A stretch of 64,000 nt of DNA from Lentimicrobium saccharophilum (GTDB taxonomy: Bacteria > Bacteroidota > Bacteroidia > Bacteroidales > Lentimicrobiaceae), in NCBI RefSeq assembly GCF_001192835.1, contig NZ_DF968182.1, positions 1,552,968 through 1,616,967 of the forward strand, in the 5' to 3' direction. The notes below the pieces were generated by a model. That model searched no databases. It was not told the origin of the DNA and worked only from the letters and a program-made list of their open reading frames with translations. Positions 10,548 to 19,743 of this stretch are shown here, one piece after another; position 1 is the stretch's first letter, and the number at the start of each line of letters is the position of its first letter. Position numbers and translations under genes: made by a program.

Positions 10548-12119
10548 ATGAAAAAAATCCTTATAATAGGAATCATAAGCCTTCTGGGCAATGTAACCCT
10601 GGCACAGAATTCAAACCTTTCCGGTGGGGTTGTTTTCGACGGGGAGCCATTTTTAGCGGTAAATCCTCAAAATCCGCGGCACATGGTGGTTGCCTGGATG
10701 GGTTATGTTTTTCTCAACCGGATAATGATCCGCACCAGGGTCAGCACCGATGGCGGAATAAACTGGAGCGCTGCAGCCAATGTACCTCATGTACAAAACG
10801 GTCATACTTCAGCCGACCCTTCCCTGGCATTTGACATCCAGGGAAACGTATTTCTCTCCTGTATTGATTATGATCCGTATTTTACGTCCGGCGCCGTCTA
10901 TGTAAGGAAATCGACTGACGGGGGGCTTACCTGGGAGCAGGCCGCTGAAGTAATTGCTTTTGATGATGATCCCGGGCGATTCCCGATCGACCGCCCCTGG
11001 ATTACCATTGACCGTTCGGGAGGCGCATTCAGCGGTAACATTTACATCACCACCATGAATGCCAGCCCTGCAGGTGCACCGCCATATCATCCTTACTTTA
11101 CCAGGTCAGTGGATCAGGGCCAGTCTTTTCAGGCATGGCGTTATGCCGATACAACAGGATGGCTGTCGGGCCCCTTTATCGCTAAACCGATGCCAACTCC
11201 GGCCACCAGTTCAACAGGCATTTTCCATTGTATCTATCCCAGCCTGGTCTTCTCACAGAACCTGCTTCCACAGTTTATCCTTGCATCTTCTGCCGATGCA
11301 GGAATCAGCTTTACGCATCGCAGTGTGATTGCTGCACCTTCTACAATCGCCGTCAGCGATACATCCGCGAAAAAAGGCTACCTGCTCCGCGTGAATCCTT
11401 CCGATCCACTGCATCTTGCATTCATCCATCTGCGCAATGAATCCGGCGACGCTGACGTCTTTCTGATGGAATCAGTTGACGGAGGCGAAACCTGGAACGA
11501 AGGGATAAGGATTAATGATGATCCCGCCGGAAATGGCCGGATGCAGGACCTTGTCTGGGCTGCTTTCGATACCGACGGGGACCTTGCTATTGCCTGGCGC
11601 GATCGCCGGAATGCTGCAGACACGGGATATGCCGCGGCATATGAGATTTATGCCGCCGTCAGGCTGAAAAACGAACCGGATTTCTCTCCCAATTTCAGGC
11701 TGAGCAGCGAAGCAATCCCTTTCGACGAAATCCTTTTTCAGAATGGCAATGATTTTATGTGCCTGGAATTATTCAACGACACCCTCAGTGCCGTATGGGG
11801 CGACACCCGGAACGGGGCGCTGAATATCTGGTTTCAGCGATCGCACCTGAACGGAACACTGCTATCTCTTACCAGACTGACAGACGAAAAACTTCCGCCA
11901 CTTAAGGTTACAAAAATCAATCATGAACAGGTCCTGATCGAGGGTGATGAAATTACAGGGATCGCGTTCTTCAGCATCAAGGGCGCTGAAGTGCTCAGGG
12001 TAAAGAATCTCCCGGGAAATTCCCATGAAATTATCAGCCTTCGAAACTTCCCTCCCGGAACCTACCTCATCCGTGTCCAGACTGCCCATGGAAGTATCAC
12101 AGCCAAAATGATACGTTAA
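10548..12119 (+). CDS. T9SS-exported sialidase-like (BNR) propeller protein
   Basis: The 523 residues start with a clear signal peptide (MKKILIIGIISLLGNVTLAQ). A six-bladed-type propeller with Asp-box/BNR phrases follows: STDGGINWS, STDGGLTWEQ and SVDGGETWNEG. The last 70 or so residues form a type A T9SS sorting domain ending in GTYLIRVQTAHGSITAKMIR. The fold is shared by sialidases and many non-enzymatic propellers. I do not see the full arginine triad of sialidases, so I call only the fold. It is probably anchored at or released from the cell surface. Confidence 0.85.
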   Translation: MKKILIIGIISLLGNVTLAQNSNLSGGVVFDGEPFLAVNPQNPRHMVVAWMGYVFLNRIMIRTRVSTDGGINWSAAANVPHVQNGHTSADPSLAFDIQGNVFLSCIDYDPYFTSGAVYVRKSTDGGLTWEQAAEVIAFDDDPGRFPIDRPWITIDRSGGAFSGNIYITTMNASPAGAPPYHPYFTRSVDQGQSFQAWRYADTTGWLSGPFIAKPMPTPATSSTGIFHCIYPSLVFSQNLLPQFILASSADAGISFTHRSVIAAPSTIAVSDTSAKKGYLLRVNPSDPLHLAFIHLRNESGDADVFLMESVDGGETWNEGIRINDDPAGNGRMQDLVWAAFDTDGDLAIAWRDRRNAADTGYAAAYEIYAAVRLKNEPDFSPNFRLSSEAIPFDEILFQNGNDFMCLELFNDTLSAVWGDTRNGALNIWFQRSHLNGTLLSLTRLTDEKLPPLKVTKINHEQVLIEGDEITGIAFFSIKGAEVLRVKNLPGNSHEIISLRNFPPGTYLIRVQTAHGSITAKMIR

Positions 12120-12162
12120 TCATCAAATTTAGTATTTATCGAAAAATCCATTCATTAAAGAT

Positions 12163-12873
12163 ATGAAGAAGGTAACCAGCAGTCAGGGAACCAAGATTTT
12201 CAGCATAGCCAGCGGTCGCAGCAATGTATTTCTGGTTCTTTCGGGTAACAATAAAATTCTTGTTGATACCGGTCCTGCATTTATGCAGAAAATCATTTTC
12301 AGACGTCTGAGGAAACTCAGCATCCGGACCATCGATTATCTTGTGCTGACACACACCCATTTTGATCATGCAGCCAACGCCCGGGCTATCAAAGACTTCT
12401 TTAATACCAGGGTAATTGTGCATGCATCTGAGGAGGAGTATCTGAGGTCGGGCGACAGTCCGGTTCCCGCCGGCACCAACCTGTTTACCGGATGGCTCAC
12501 CGGAACTTTCGGTAAAATGGCCAACCAAATGGTGAAATATCAGGGCTGCGAGGCAGATATAACCATTGATCATCAATTAAATCTTTCAGAAGACCTTAAA
12601 AATATTCAGATCATTCACACCCCGGGGCATTCTGCAGGTTCTGTATGTGTGATTATTGACAATGAAATTGCACTTGCCGGCGATACCCTGTTCGGCACCT
12701 ATCCCGGAAGTTGCTTTCCTCCCTTTGCCGATGACCGGAAATTGTTGTTCAAAAGCTGGGAACTGCTGCTGAAAACCGGATGCAGCATTTTCTTTCCATC
12801 ACATGGTAGCGTCAGGACCCGTGAACAGGTCAGCCGGGAACTGAATAAAAGAAAACGAAGTCTTTCCGCTTAA
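12163..12873 (+). CDS. Metallo-beta-lactamase-fold hydrolase
   Basis: A 236-residue cytoplasmic metallohydrolase with the metal ligands His64, His66, Asp68 and His69 in THTHFDHA. A later His lies in IHTPGHSAGS, an Asp in ALAGDTLFG, and a final His in FPSHG. This is the glyoxalase II/beta-lactamase superfamily, which hydrolyses thioesters, lactones or phosphoesters. The substrate cannot be told from the sequence. It lies 43 bp after the BNR gene on the same strand. Confidence 0.88.
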   Translation: MKKVTSSQGTKIFSIASGRSNVFLVLSGNNKILVDTGPAFMQKIIFRRLRKLSIRTIDYLVLTHTHFDHAANARAIKDFFNTRVIVHASEEEYLRSGDSPVPAGTNLFTGWLTGTFGKMANQMVKYQGCEADITIDHQLNLSEDLKNIQIIHTPGHSAGSVCVIIDNEIALAGDTLFGTYPGSCFPPFADDRKLLFKSWELLLKTGCSIFFPSHGSVRTREQVSRELNKRKRSLSA

Positions 12874-13103
12874 ACAACACCTTAAATGCACCATTCAGCC
12901 TATTCCCGAACCGGGTAATCCGTTCAACAATTACCCTGATTTCCGGTAAATGTGGTTTTGGTTTTTCCCGGACTGTGGAGTTAATTACCCAATACGTATC
13001 AGCAACCTTTCTATTATTTAATTGATATACAAGTATTTAATAAATCAGCTCTTTTTTGGTTTGTATTTTGAATGAACATGGCAAAACCAAAACCCAATAA
13101 AAC

Positions 13104-13976
13104 ATGAAAAACTTTTTGCTTATTCTGCTCGCGCTTCCATTGCTTTTCGCTTCCTGTGAAAACAAAAAGCAAACTGAACAGATTAATCTGCTTATCCAGG
13201 AAAAGAACAAGATGCTGAACGATGCCGCTGTGAAAGATTCCCTTGTCAACGACTTTCTTATGACGATCAATGAAATAGAAACCAACCTTGCAGAGATCAA
13301 AAGCCGCGAAAAACTGATCAGCTCCCAGACCGCGCAGGGTCAGGAACTCAGCAAACCAATCCGCGACCGCATCAATGAGGATATCCGCATGATTAATGAA
13401 CTCATGCAGTCAAATAAAAATAAAATTGCTGCGCTCAACCGTAAAATCAAAGATTCTGATTTAAAAATCAAGGAGTTTGATAATATGATTGCGCTTGCCA
13501 ATCAGCAGCTTGCCGAACGGGATAACGAAATACTGGCGCTGAAGGAAGAGCTTGCCGGGCTCAATTTCTCGATTGCTATCCTTAATGACACCATTTCAGT
13601 GATTAAAGATAAGAACAGGGCGCTGACCGGCGTAATCAATGATAAAACCAACGAGTTGAATACAGCCTATTTCATTGTTGGAGAACGTAAGGCATTAATT
13701 GAGAAAAAAATACTCAATAAAGAAGGTGGTTTTCTGGGTCTGGGCAAATCACAGAAGATTGCCGCTGATGTAGATCTGAATGAATTCACAAGAATAGATA
13801 TCCGCAACCTGAAATCAATTCCGCTGGGTGTAAAAAAGGCCACCTTAATGTCGGTTCATCCGGCAGGCTCTTACGAATTGATTATGACAGAAAAGAAAGT
13901 TGAAGAAATTGTGATAAAGAATCCGGCATTATTCTGGGAAAAGTCACGCATGCTGGTGATCTCAACCGAAGTATAA
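13104..13976 (+). CDS. Coiled-coil lipoprotein of unknown function
   Basis: 290 residues with a lipoprotein signal peptide and lipobox LLFASC, so the mature protein should be lipid-anchored at Cys18 or so. Residues about 25-190 are a long charged coiled coil rich in Lys, Glu, Asn and Leu. The C-terminal 100 residues are globular and include GGFLGLGKSQKI and DLNEFTRIDIRN. I do not recognise the family beyond a general resemblance to Bacteroidota lipoproteins annotated as hypothetical. The gene is closed by a strong terminator at 14035-14072. Confidence 0.85.
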   Translation: MKNFLLILLALPLLFASCENKKQTEQINLLIQEKNKMLNDAAVKDSLVNDFLMTINEIETNLAEIKSREKLISSQTAQGQELSKPIRDRINEDIRMINELMQSNKNKIAALNRKIKDSDLKIKEFDNMIALANQQLAERDNEILALKEELAGLNFSIAILNDTISVIKDKNRALTGVINDKTNELNTAYFIVGERKALIEKKILNKEGGFLGLGKSQKIAADVDLNEFTRIDIRNLKSIPLGVKKATLMSVHPAGSYELIMTEKKVEEIVIKNPALFWEKSRMLVISTEV

Positions 13977-14034
13977 GCAATCATTTAATTAACAACCAGC
14001 TTCAATTAACGGACAGGAAACTGTTATGAAGCAC

Positions 14035-14072
14035 AGCCCCCGCAACCACAAAGCGGGGGCTTTCTGTTTTTT
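14035..14072 (+). terminator. Rho-independent terminator of the lipoprotein gene
   Basis: A perfect 9-bp stem AGCCCCCGC / GCGGGGGCT (14035-14043 with 14053-14061) is followed by a T-rich run. Confidence 0.9.
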
Positions 14073-14142
14073 CTGAAGCTGACTTATTCAGTTATTCCGG
14101 AAAAACAACGGAGAAAAAATGATGAACAATACCAAATTAAAT

Positions 14143-14280
14143 CACTGTTGTCCGGTTAAATTATGAGATTCTTCTCCCGCAAAATGCGGGATAGTGAAGT
14201 GAAAAACCGATCCTCCAGGGGTGGAGAGCTCACCGAAGGTAATCTCATAACTCTTTCCAAAGGTTTACCGGACAATAATG
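14143..14280. repeat. MITE-like inverted-repeat element, copy 1
   Basis: The outer arms are TTGTCCGGT near 14147 and ACCGGACAA near 14267, with TTATGAGATT (14161-14170) pairing with AATCTCATAA (14241-14250) inside. A small CCCGC/GCGGG hairpin lies at 14176-14190. The right half, from GAGCTCACCG to CCGGACAA, resembles 45088-45149. No coding capacity is seen. Confidence 0.7.
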
Positions 14281-14341
14281 AATCTAAATAGCTACTTTAC
14301 AGATTATTTGAACTCATCTAACAACATACCGCATTAGACCT

Positions 14342-14349
14342 TATTTTTG
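14342..14349 (+). promoter_or_regulatory. -7 box of the histidine kinase promoter
   Basis: TATTTTTG ends 5 nt before the ATG at 14355 and matches TAnnTTTG. The transcript would have essentially no leader. Confidence 0.55.
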
Positions 14350-14354
14350 CAGGA

Positions 14355-16907
14355 ATGAACAGAAAAAATAACCCGGAGGGGGTAAAAGGGAAAGTGGTCA
14401 CGGGATTCCTGTTGATTCTTTTTTTGGCACTGGCTGCAGTTTTTGCCATGATTCATCTCGCTGCCCAACTCACGCCGCCTGACACCGGGATTTCACAATC
14501 CGTTACGAAGCTCACCCTGGTGAGCAATATGCTCTCCAAGCTGATAGATGCCGACGGACAGGCACGGGCGTATATTACAACAGGTCAGCGTCGCTACCTT
14601 AAAAAGTACCGCGACGATGAAAAAGAAATCAGGTCCATCGCCGACTCACTCAAGTATACCAGTGTGATGCATACCGATCAGTATCTGAGGATGTTGGTTG
14701 TTGACAGTCTGCTTGATCTGAAAAAGGCAACACTGGAGAATTTCTTCAGGCAGGGCAAAACGGCAGGATCACCCATTCTGAGTACAGAAAGGCTGAATCA
14801 GGTGCTTCAGCGCTTCAATGATACTGTTGCATTCTCAACAAAAACCATTGCACATCCGGTAACGCCCCCCCTAACAAAACCCCGTGAATCGGAACCTGCA
14901 AAGAAAGAGAATATTTTTAAGCGCTTATGGTCGGGTTTAACCGGCAGAAGCCCTTCCACTGACAGCATCCCGGTGATTCAGCATTCAGTCGGTCAGATGC
15001 CTGACACCATCCAGACCTTTACCCGGCTGCATGATTCTACCATTGCCCAGGTGCGGACACAGCTTGAGCAGATGGGCGAAGAGGAACGCATAGAGCGGCA
15101 GATGGCCATCGAACGCGAATTGCTGCTGCTCAGGACTGACCAGGTAATCCTCGATGAAATCCGCAATGTGCTGATCCTTTTCGAGAAAGAGGAGATCAAC
15201 CGGGCAATTGAAGGTTCGGAAAAAGCCAATTTGCTTGTAAAGAAATTGTGGAACACCGCATTAATCCTTGCCACAGTGGGCCTGCTCACCATGTTGGTTT
15301 TTATCGTACTTATCTGGAAGGACCTGGCCCGTAGCGCATTTTACCGGCGGCAGCTGGAAAAAGCCAGACTGCTGGCAGAAAAACTGTTAAAAGTCAAGGA
15401 ACTGTTTCTGGCCAATATGAGCCATGAAATCAGAACACCGATTACCAGTATCATCGGATTTTCAGAAAGGCTGTCCAATACGCAACTTTCAAGTGAGCAA
15501 CAGGATTACCTGAAATACATCAATACTTCTTCAGAACATCTGCTCGGCCTGATCGACGACCTGCTCGACTACTCCAGAATAGGCAGCGGGAAACTCAGTC
15601 TTGAATCACAACCACTTGTCCCTAAAGAACTTCTCGGTGAAGTTTATGAAACCCTGAGGCCAAAAGCCGGGAAAAAAGGCATAGAAATGCTTTATACTGT
15701 AACCGGCGATACCGGGAAAGCGGTAAAAGGGGATCCTCTCAGAATCAGGCAAATAATTTATAACCTGCTGAATAACAGCCTTAAATTTACCGAACAGGGC
15801 ACCATAAAACTGGAACTCGATTCCAGGCAGGTCAATGAAATGACAACGTTACACATCAGGGTGTCCGACACCGGAATTGGCATTCCGGAAGAGAAACAGC
15901 AGGAGATTTTTGAGGAATTTACGCAGGTGGATGAAGGAATTACCCGCAAATACGGCGGTTCAGGTCTCGGACTGGCCATTTGCCGCAAACTCACCGAAAT
16001 GATGAACGGCACCATCAGCCTGCAAAGTACACCCGGTGAAGGTACCACGGTGGAAATTACGCTGCAGTTGCCCGGATACAGCGGTGATATCAGCAATCCT
16101 GAAAATGAGCGCTTTACCGGCATACCCCGGCTGGAAGGGAAAAAGATATTGCTGGCAGAAGATGATGAAACAACCAGGCTTTTGCTCATCAGTCTGCTCC
16201 AGGAAACCGGGGCAAAGGTAGATGCCGTGCCCGACGGAGATAAAGCGTGGCAGCTGTATGCAGAGCATGCAGAAGATTATGACCTGATTATCACAGATAT
16301 TCAGATGCCCCTGCTGAGTGGCCCGGACCTGATCGAAAAAATCAACGGTTTTATCCGGGAAAAGGGCTGCAAAGCCCCTATGGCAATCGGGCTTACTGCC
16401 CATGCAACTCCCGATGACTTTGAACTTTACCGGCGCAAAGGATTGGATCGTTTCCTGATTAAGCCATTCAGACAATCCGCACTTTATCAGGAGCTTAATA
16501 TTATCCTGGGCTTCAATTACAGGCATAAGGATCCGCAGCACGAAGAAATTTCCACACCAGGCAAAGAACTGAATCTGGAAATCTTCAAAGATTTTTCAGG
16601 CAACGACCCTGAAGCCTTGAAAAAAATCCTTGAGTCGCTGGTAAACAACATCAGCACGACGGTCCTTTCGATGAAAGAAACTTTTAGCAACGGGGATTAC
16701 AGGCAACTCTCACTGCTGGCCCACCGTATGCTTCCCAATATCAGAAATCTCGGAGCCTCAACCGAATCGGAACTGCTGAAACAGATTGAAATGGCCGGCA
16801 GGCTGGATTCACCTGACCGGGAAATAATTAAAGCATTGCTTGAAAAGGCCGTAGACGGACTGCTTGCCATTGCAAAAGCCCTGAAAGATGAATTAATGAA
16901 TTACTGA
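14355..16907 (+). CDS. Hybrid histidine kinase with receiver and Hpt domains
   Basis: An 850-residue inner-membrane sensor. TM1 is at about 15-37, followed by a periplasmic sensor of about 260 residues that resembles a helical CHASE3-type domain, and TM2 is at about 298-320. The HisKA domain has the phospho-acceptor His357 in NMSHEIRTP. The ATPase domain shows NNLLNNSLKF, DTGIGIP and GGSGLGLAI. A receiver follows with Asp648 in ITDIQMP, then a C-terminal Hpt domain with His790 in LLAHRML. It therefore carries a complete internal phosphorelay. The stop overlaps the convergent sigma54 regulator gene by 7 nt, which makes that regulator its likely output. The ligand is unknown. Confidence 0.93.
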   Translation: MNRKNNPEGVKGKVVTGFLLILFLALAAVFAMIHLAAQLTPPDTGISQSVTKLTLVSNMLSKLIDADGQARAYITTGQRRYLKKYRDDEKEIRSIADSLKYTSVMHTDQYLRMLVVDSLLDLKKATLENFFRQGKTAGSPILSTERLNQVLQRFNDTVAFSTKTIAHPVTPPLTKPRESEPAKKENIFKRLWSGLTGRSPSTDSIPVIQHSVGQMPDTIQTFTRLHDSTIAQVRTQLEQMGEEERIERQMAIERELLLLRTDQVILDEIRNVLILFEKEEINRAIEGSEKANLLVKKLWNTALILATVGLLTMLVFIVLIWKDLARSAFYRRQLEKARLLAEKLLKVKELFLANMSHEIRTPITSIIGFSERLSNTQLSSEQQDYLKYINTSSEHLLGLIDDLLDYSRIGSGKLSLESQPLVPKELLGEVYETLRPKAGKKGIEMLYTVTGDTGKAVKGDPLRIRQIIYNLLNNSLKFTEQGTIKLELDSRQVNEMTTLHIRVSDTGIGIPEEKQQEIFEEFTQVDEGITRKYGGSGLGLAICRKLTEMMNGTISLQSTPGEGTTVEITLQLPGYSGDISNPENERFTGIPRLEGKKILLAEDDETTRLLLISLLQETGAKVDAVPDGDKAWQLYAEHAEDYDLIITDIQMPLLSGPDLIEKINGFIREKGCKAPMAIGLTAHATPDDFELYRRKGLDRFLIKPFRQSALYQELNIILGFNYRHKDPQHEEISTPGKELNLEIFKDFSGNDPEALKKILESLVNNISTTVLSMKETFSNGDYRQLSLLAHRMLPNIRNLGASTESELLKQIEMAGRLDSPDREIIKALLEKAVDGLLAIAKALKDELMNY

Positions 16908-18286
16908 AGCGGAATCCCGTATTGCTTCATTTTGTTGTAGAGGGTTTTCCTGTCCACATTCAGCAATTTGGCGGCTTTCGATTTATTGAACCGCACTTTT
17001 TCGAGGGTGGTAATAATCAACTCTCTTTCACTCCGGCGGGAGGTTTCCCTGAGGTCAATATCTTCGGCCGGTTTTTCATCAACAGGCCCTTTTTCGACCG
17101 GCTGGACAATTGCGCTTGCATCAGCCTCTGCAGTCAGTTCGTCGGGTAGTGTTCCGGCTGTAATCACAGGCCCTTTTGACAAAAGCACGGCCCGTTTGAT
17201 GATATTCCTGAGTTCACGCAGGTTGCCCGGCCAGGAATAACGCTTGAATATCTGCATTACATCCGGTGCAAAACCATCCACATCGCGCAAAAGTTCTTTA
17301 TTTGCCTGAGCAAGAAAATGCCTGGCAAACATGAGCATATCCTCAGGTCTGTCTCTGAGCGGTGCAACCTGAATGGCAAATTCATTGATGCGGTGATAAA
17401 GGTCTTCCCTGAAATCGCCGCGTAAAACAGCCTGTTTCAGGTCTTCGTTGGTAGCTGTAATAATTCTGACATCCACCTGTATTTCCACCGTGGAACCAAC
17501 CCTTCTGATTTTACGTTCCTGAATGGCCCGGAGCAATTGAATCTGTATATCATAGCTAAGGTTACCGATCTCATCCAGAAAAATGGTTCCCCCGTTGGCA
17601 ACTTCAAACTGCCCTTGTTTATCGGCAATGGCGCCGGTAAACGCGCCTTTCATATGCCCGAACAACTCGCTGCCAGCAAGATCGCGCGGCAGGGCGCCGC
17701 AATCAATGGCCACAAAAGGCTTGTCGCTTCGCTGACTGAGGGCATGAATCCTCCGGGCAACAAACTCCTTCCCTGTTCCGCTCTCGCCCATGATCAGCAC
17801 CGACATCCCCGTGGGAGCCACCAGGGTGGTATGTTCCAGAATTTTCAACGAGGCATCACTAACCCCTTCAATATATGACTCTTCACTTACCTGCAGGTTA
17901 ACCTCTGTGGAAGCCTTGTTGCGCGAGTTCACCGCCCTTTGGACTGTCGACAGGATTTCGTCAGGGTTCACGGGCTTGGTAACGTAATCGAAGGCGCCCA
18001 TTTTCATGGCCCGTACTGCAGTCCGGATATCGCCGTAGCTTGTCATCAGAATAACCGGGACTTCAGGCACATCGCGCTTCACCAGCTGAAGTATCTCCAG
18101 CCCGTCGTGATCAGGCAACCTCAGATCAGTAAGGACAATATCAGGATTAAAATCGGCTAATTTCTTTCGGCCATCGGCATAGGTATACGAATGTGCCACC
18201 TCATAATCATGCTTCCGAAGGAGGGTTTCCAGCATCATGCAGAATGTAACATCATCGTCAACGACCAGGATTTTGCTTACTGACAT
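16901..18286 (-). CDS. Sigma54-dependent response regulator (NtrC/AtoC type)
   Basis: 461 residues in three domains. The receiver has Asp54 in VLTDLRLPD. The AAA+ activator domain has Walker A GESGTGKE, the sigma54-contact loop GAFTGA and FLDEIGNLS. The C-terminal Fis-type helix-turn-helix is in NKSKAAKLLNVDRKTLYNKMK. It should bind upstream activating sites and drive RNA polymerase with sigma54. It is convergent with, and overlaps by 7 nt, the hybrid kinase gene, its probable partner. A -7 box at 18307-18314 suggests that the gene itself is read by the housekeeping sigma factor. Confidence 0.95.
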   Translation of the reverse strand: MSVSKILVVDDDVTFCMMLETLLRKHDYEVAHSYTYADGRKKLADFNPDIVLTDLRLPDHDGLEILQLVKRDVPEVPVILMTSYGDIRTAVRAMKMGAFDYVTKPVNPDEILSTVQRAVNSRNKASTEVNLQVSEESYIEGVSDASLKILEHTTLVAPTGMSVLIMGESGTGKEFVARRIHALSQRSDKPFVAIDCGALPRDLAGSELFGHMKGAFTGAIADKQGQFEVANGGTIFLDEIGNLSYDIQIQLLRAIQERKIRRVGSTVEIQVDVRIITATNEDLKQAVLRGDFREDLYHRINEFAIQVAPLRDRPEDMLMFARHFLAQANKELLRDVDGFAPDVMQIFKRYSWPGNLRELRNIIKRAVLLSKGPVITAGTLPDELTAEADASAIVQPVEKGPVDEKPAEDIDLRETSRRSERELIITTLEKVRFNKSKAAKLLNVDRKTLYNKMKQYGIPLQ

Positions 18287-18306
18287 TTACTTACGAATTG
18301 CATCAG

Positions 18307-18314
18307 CAAAGATA
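18307..18314 (-). promoter_or_regulatory. -7 box of the response regulator promoter
   Basis: TATCTTTG on the minus strand, 20 nt before the ATG at 18286. It stands back to back with the box for the next gene at 18371. Confidence 0.6.
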
Positions 18315-18370
18315 AAAAGATATCATTTCCGGCATACTTTTCTGTGTAATCAACCGAAATTGTAAATTGC

Positions 18371-18378
18371 TATTTTTG
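18371..18378 (+). promoter_or_regulatory. -7 box of the flavoprotein promoter
   Basis: TATTTTTG ends 6 nt before the ATG at 18385. It rules against the upstream Met at 18367. Confidence 0.55.
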
Positions 18379-18384
18379 CTGACC

Positions 18385-19611
18385 ATGGATAAAGTGCCTG
18401 AATACGATACCATCATCACCGGAGCAGGACCGGCCGGACTGTTTGCTGCTGCAAATATTGTAAAAGGCAGGACATTAATTTTAGAAAAGAAAGAACTTCC
18501 GGGCCGCAAACTGATGATTTCAGGCACAGGGCAGTGCAATTTCACCCATAACGGCCCGCTGAACGATTTTTTCACGCATTACGGAGATAATTACAGCTTT
18601 GTGAAACCCGCCCTGAAAGTATTCACTAACCAGGACGCCATTGCCTGGTTCGGGAAGAGGGGCGTTGAAACCGTTACCGATAAAAACGGGAAGGTATTCC
18701 CCCGAAGCCTCAGGGCAGGTGAAATTCTGAACGCTTTATTAACGGCCATCGGAGAAAGACAGACCTTGATCAGGACCGGAACTCAGGTTGCAGACATTTC
18801 ATTGAAAAACGGCTTCTTTTCAATAAAAACCGCTCACCGGACTTACACATGCAAAAACCTGATACTTGCCACCGGCGGTTTATCCTACCCTTCAACCGGC
18901 TCAAGCGGAGATGGATATGCATTTGCCGAAAAGATGGGGCATACCCTTGTTGAACCCAGGCCAGCCCTGAGTCCTGTTTTTGTCAAGGACTATCAATTTG
19001 CATCTCTTGCCGGCGTATCGCTCGACAATGTCCTGATCAGGCTTTTCAGGGAAAACCGGGAAATCAGAAACCACAGGGGTGATACCGGATTTACCCATAA
19101 AGGGCTAAGCGGTCCGGGCATTCTGGATTTCTCGCGCTATTTCAGAATCGGAGACACCCTGAAGATCAACCTGTGCAATCTTGAAGAGGCAGCGTTTGAA
19201 AAACAATTTACCATTCATGCCAGTTTAAACGGAAAACTGCCGGTGCTTTCTTTCTTCAAAAATTCCTCTATGCCCCGCAACCTTGCCAGGGCCATCATAG
19301 GAATATCGGGAATTTCCCCGGAGAAACCCATGGCTGAAATCTCAAAAAAGAGCCGCAAGACCCTCACAGAACTGTGTTGCAGCCATCCGTTTGTTATTGA
19401 TAAAATTGCGGGGTTCAGCACAGCCATGGCAACCAGCGGCGGCATTTCACTAGATGAAGTCGATCCGTTAACCATGGAATCCAGGTTAGTTAAAAACCTG
19501 TTTTTTGCCGGCGAAGTGTTGGATATTGACGGGGATACCGGCGGATACAACATCCAGGCGGCGTTCTCAACGGCCTGGATGGCCGCACAGGCAATTAACA
19601 AAAACGGTTAA
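18385..19611 (+). CDS. BaiN/HI0933 (YhiN) family flavoprotein
   Basis: 408 residues from the ATG at 18385, placed just after a -7 box. The FAD Rossmann motif ITGAGPAGLFAA is at the N-terminus, followed by LEKKELPGRKLMISGTGQCN, which is typical of the family. ATGGLSYPSTGSSGDGY lies in the middle, and GGYNIQAAFSTA at the C-terminus closes the FAD site. Family members are NAD(P)/FAD oxidoreductases, and BaiN is linked to bile acid transformation in gut bacteria; the physiological substrate of most members is not known. It is monocistronic. Confidence 0.92.
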   Translation: MDKVPEYDTIITGAGPAGLFAAANIVKGRTLILEKKELPGRKLMISGTGQCNFTHNGPLNDFFTHYGDNYSFVKPALKVFTNQDAIAWFGKRGVETVTDKNGKVFPRSLRAGEILNALLTAIGERQTLIRTGTQVADISLKNGFFSIKTAHRTYTCKNLILATGGLSYPSTGSSGDGYAFAEKMGHTLVEPRPALSPVFVKDYQFASLAGVSLDNVLIRLFRENREIRNHRGDTGFTHKGLSGPGILDFSRYFRIGDTLKINLCNLEEAAFEKQFTIHASLNGKLPVLSFFKNSSMPRNLARAIIGISGISPEKPMAEISKKSRKTLTELCCSHPFVIDKIAGFSTAMATSGGISLDEVDPLTMESRLVKNLFFAGEVLDIDGDTGGYNIQAAFSTAWMAAQAINKNG

Positions 19612-19694
19612 AGCATTTGCCAATGCTTAATCAGGGGTACTTTCATAAAGCCAGCAGATCGGCCATACCAGACTTTCCAGTAACTATCCGGAAT

Positions 19695-19723
19695 AAAAAA
19701 AGCCACTCCCGAATGGAAGCGGC
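19695..19723 (-). terminator. Terminator of the dihydroorotate dehydrogenase-like gene
   Basis: On the minus strand a 9-bp stem with wobble pairs (GCC..TCC with GGG..GGC, 19702-19723) is followed by seven T. It lies 20 bp past the stop codon. Confidence 0.75.
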
Positions 19724-19743
19724 AATACCTTAAAAATACCCGA

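Larger units (their letters stand above)
13977..14354. other. Intergenic region with terminator, repeat element and promoter
   Basis: This 378-bp stretch has no gene. It holds the terminator of the lipoprotein gene (14035-14072), an inverted-repeat element (14143-14280) and the -7 box for the histidine kinase (14342-14349). Confidence 0.8.
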
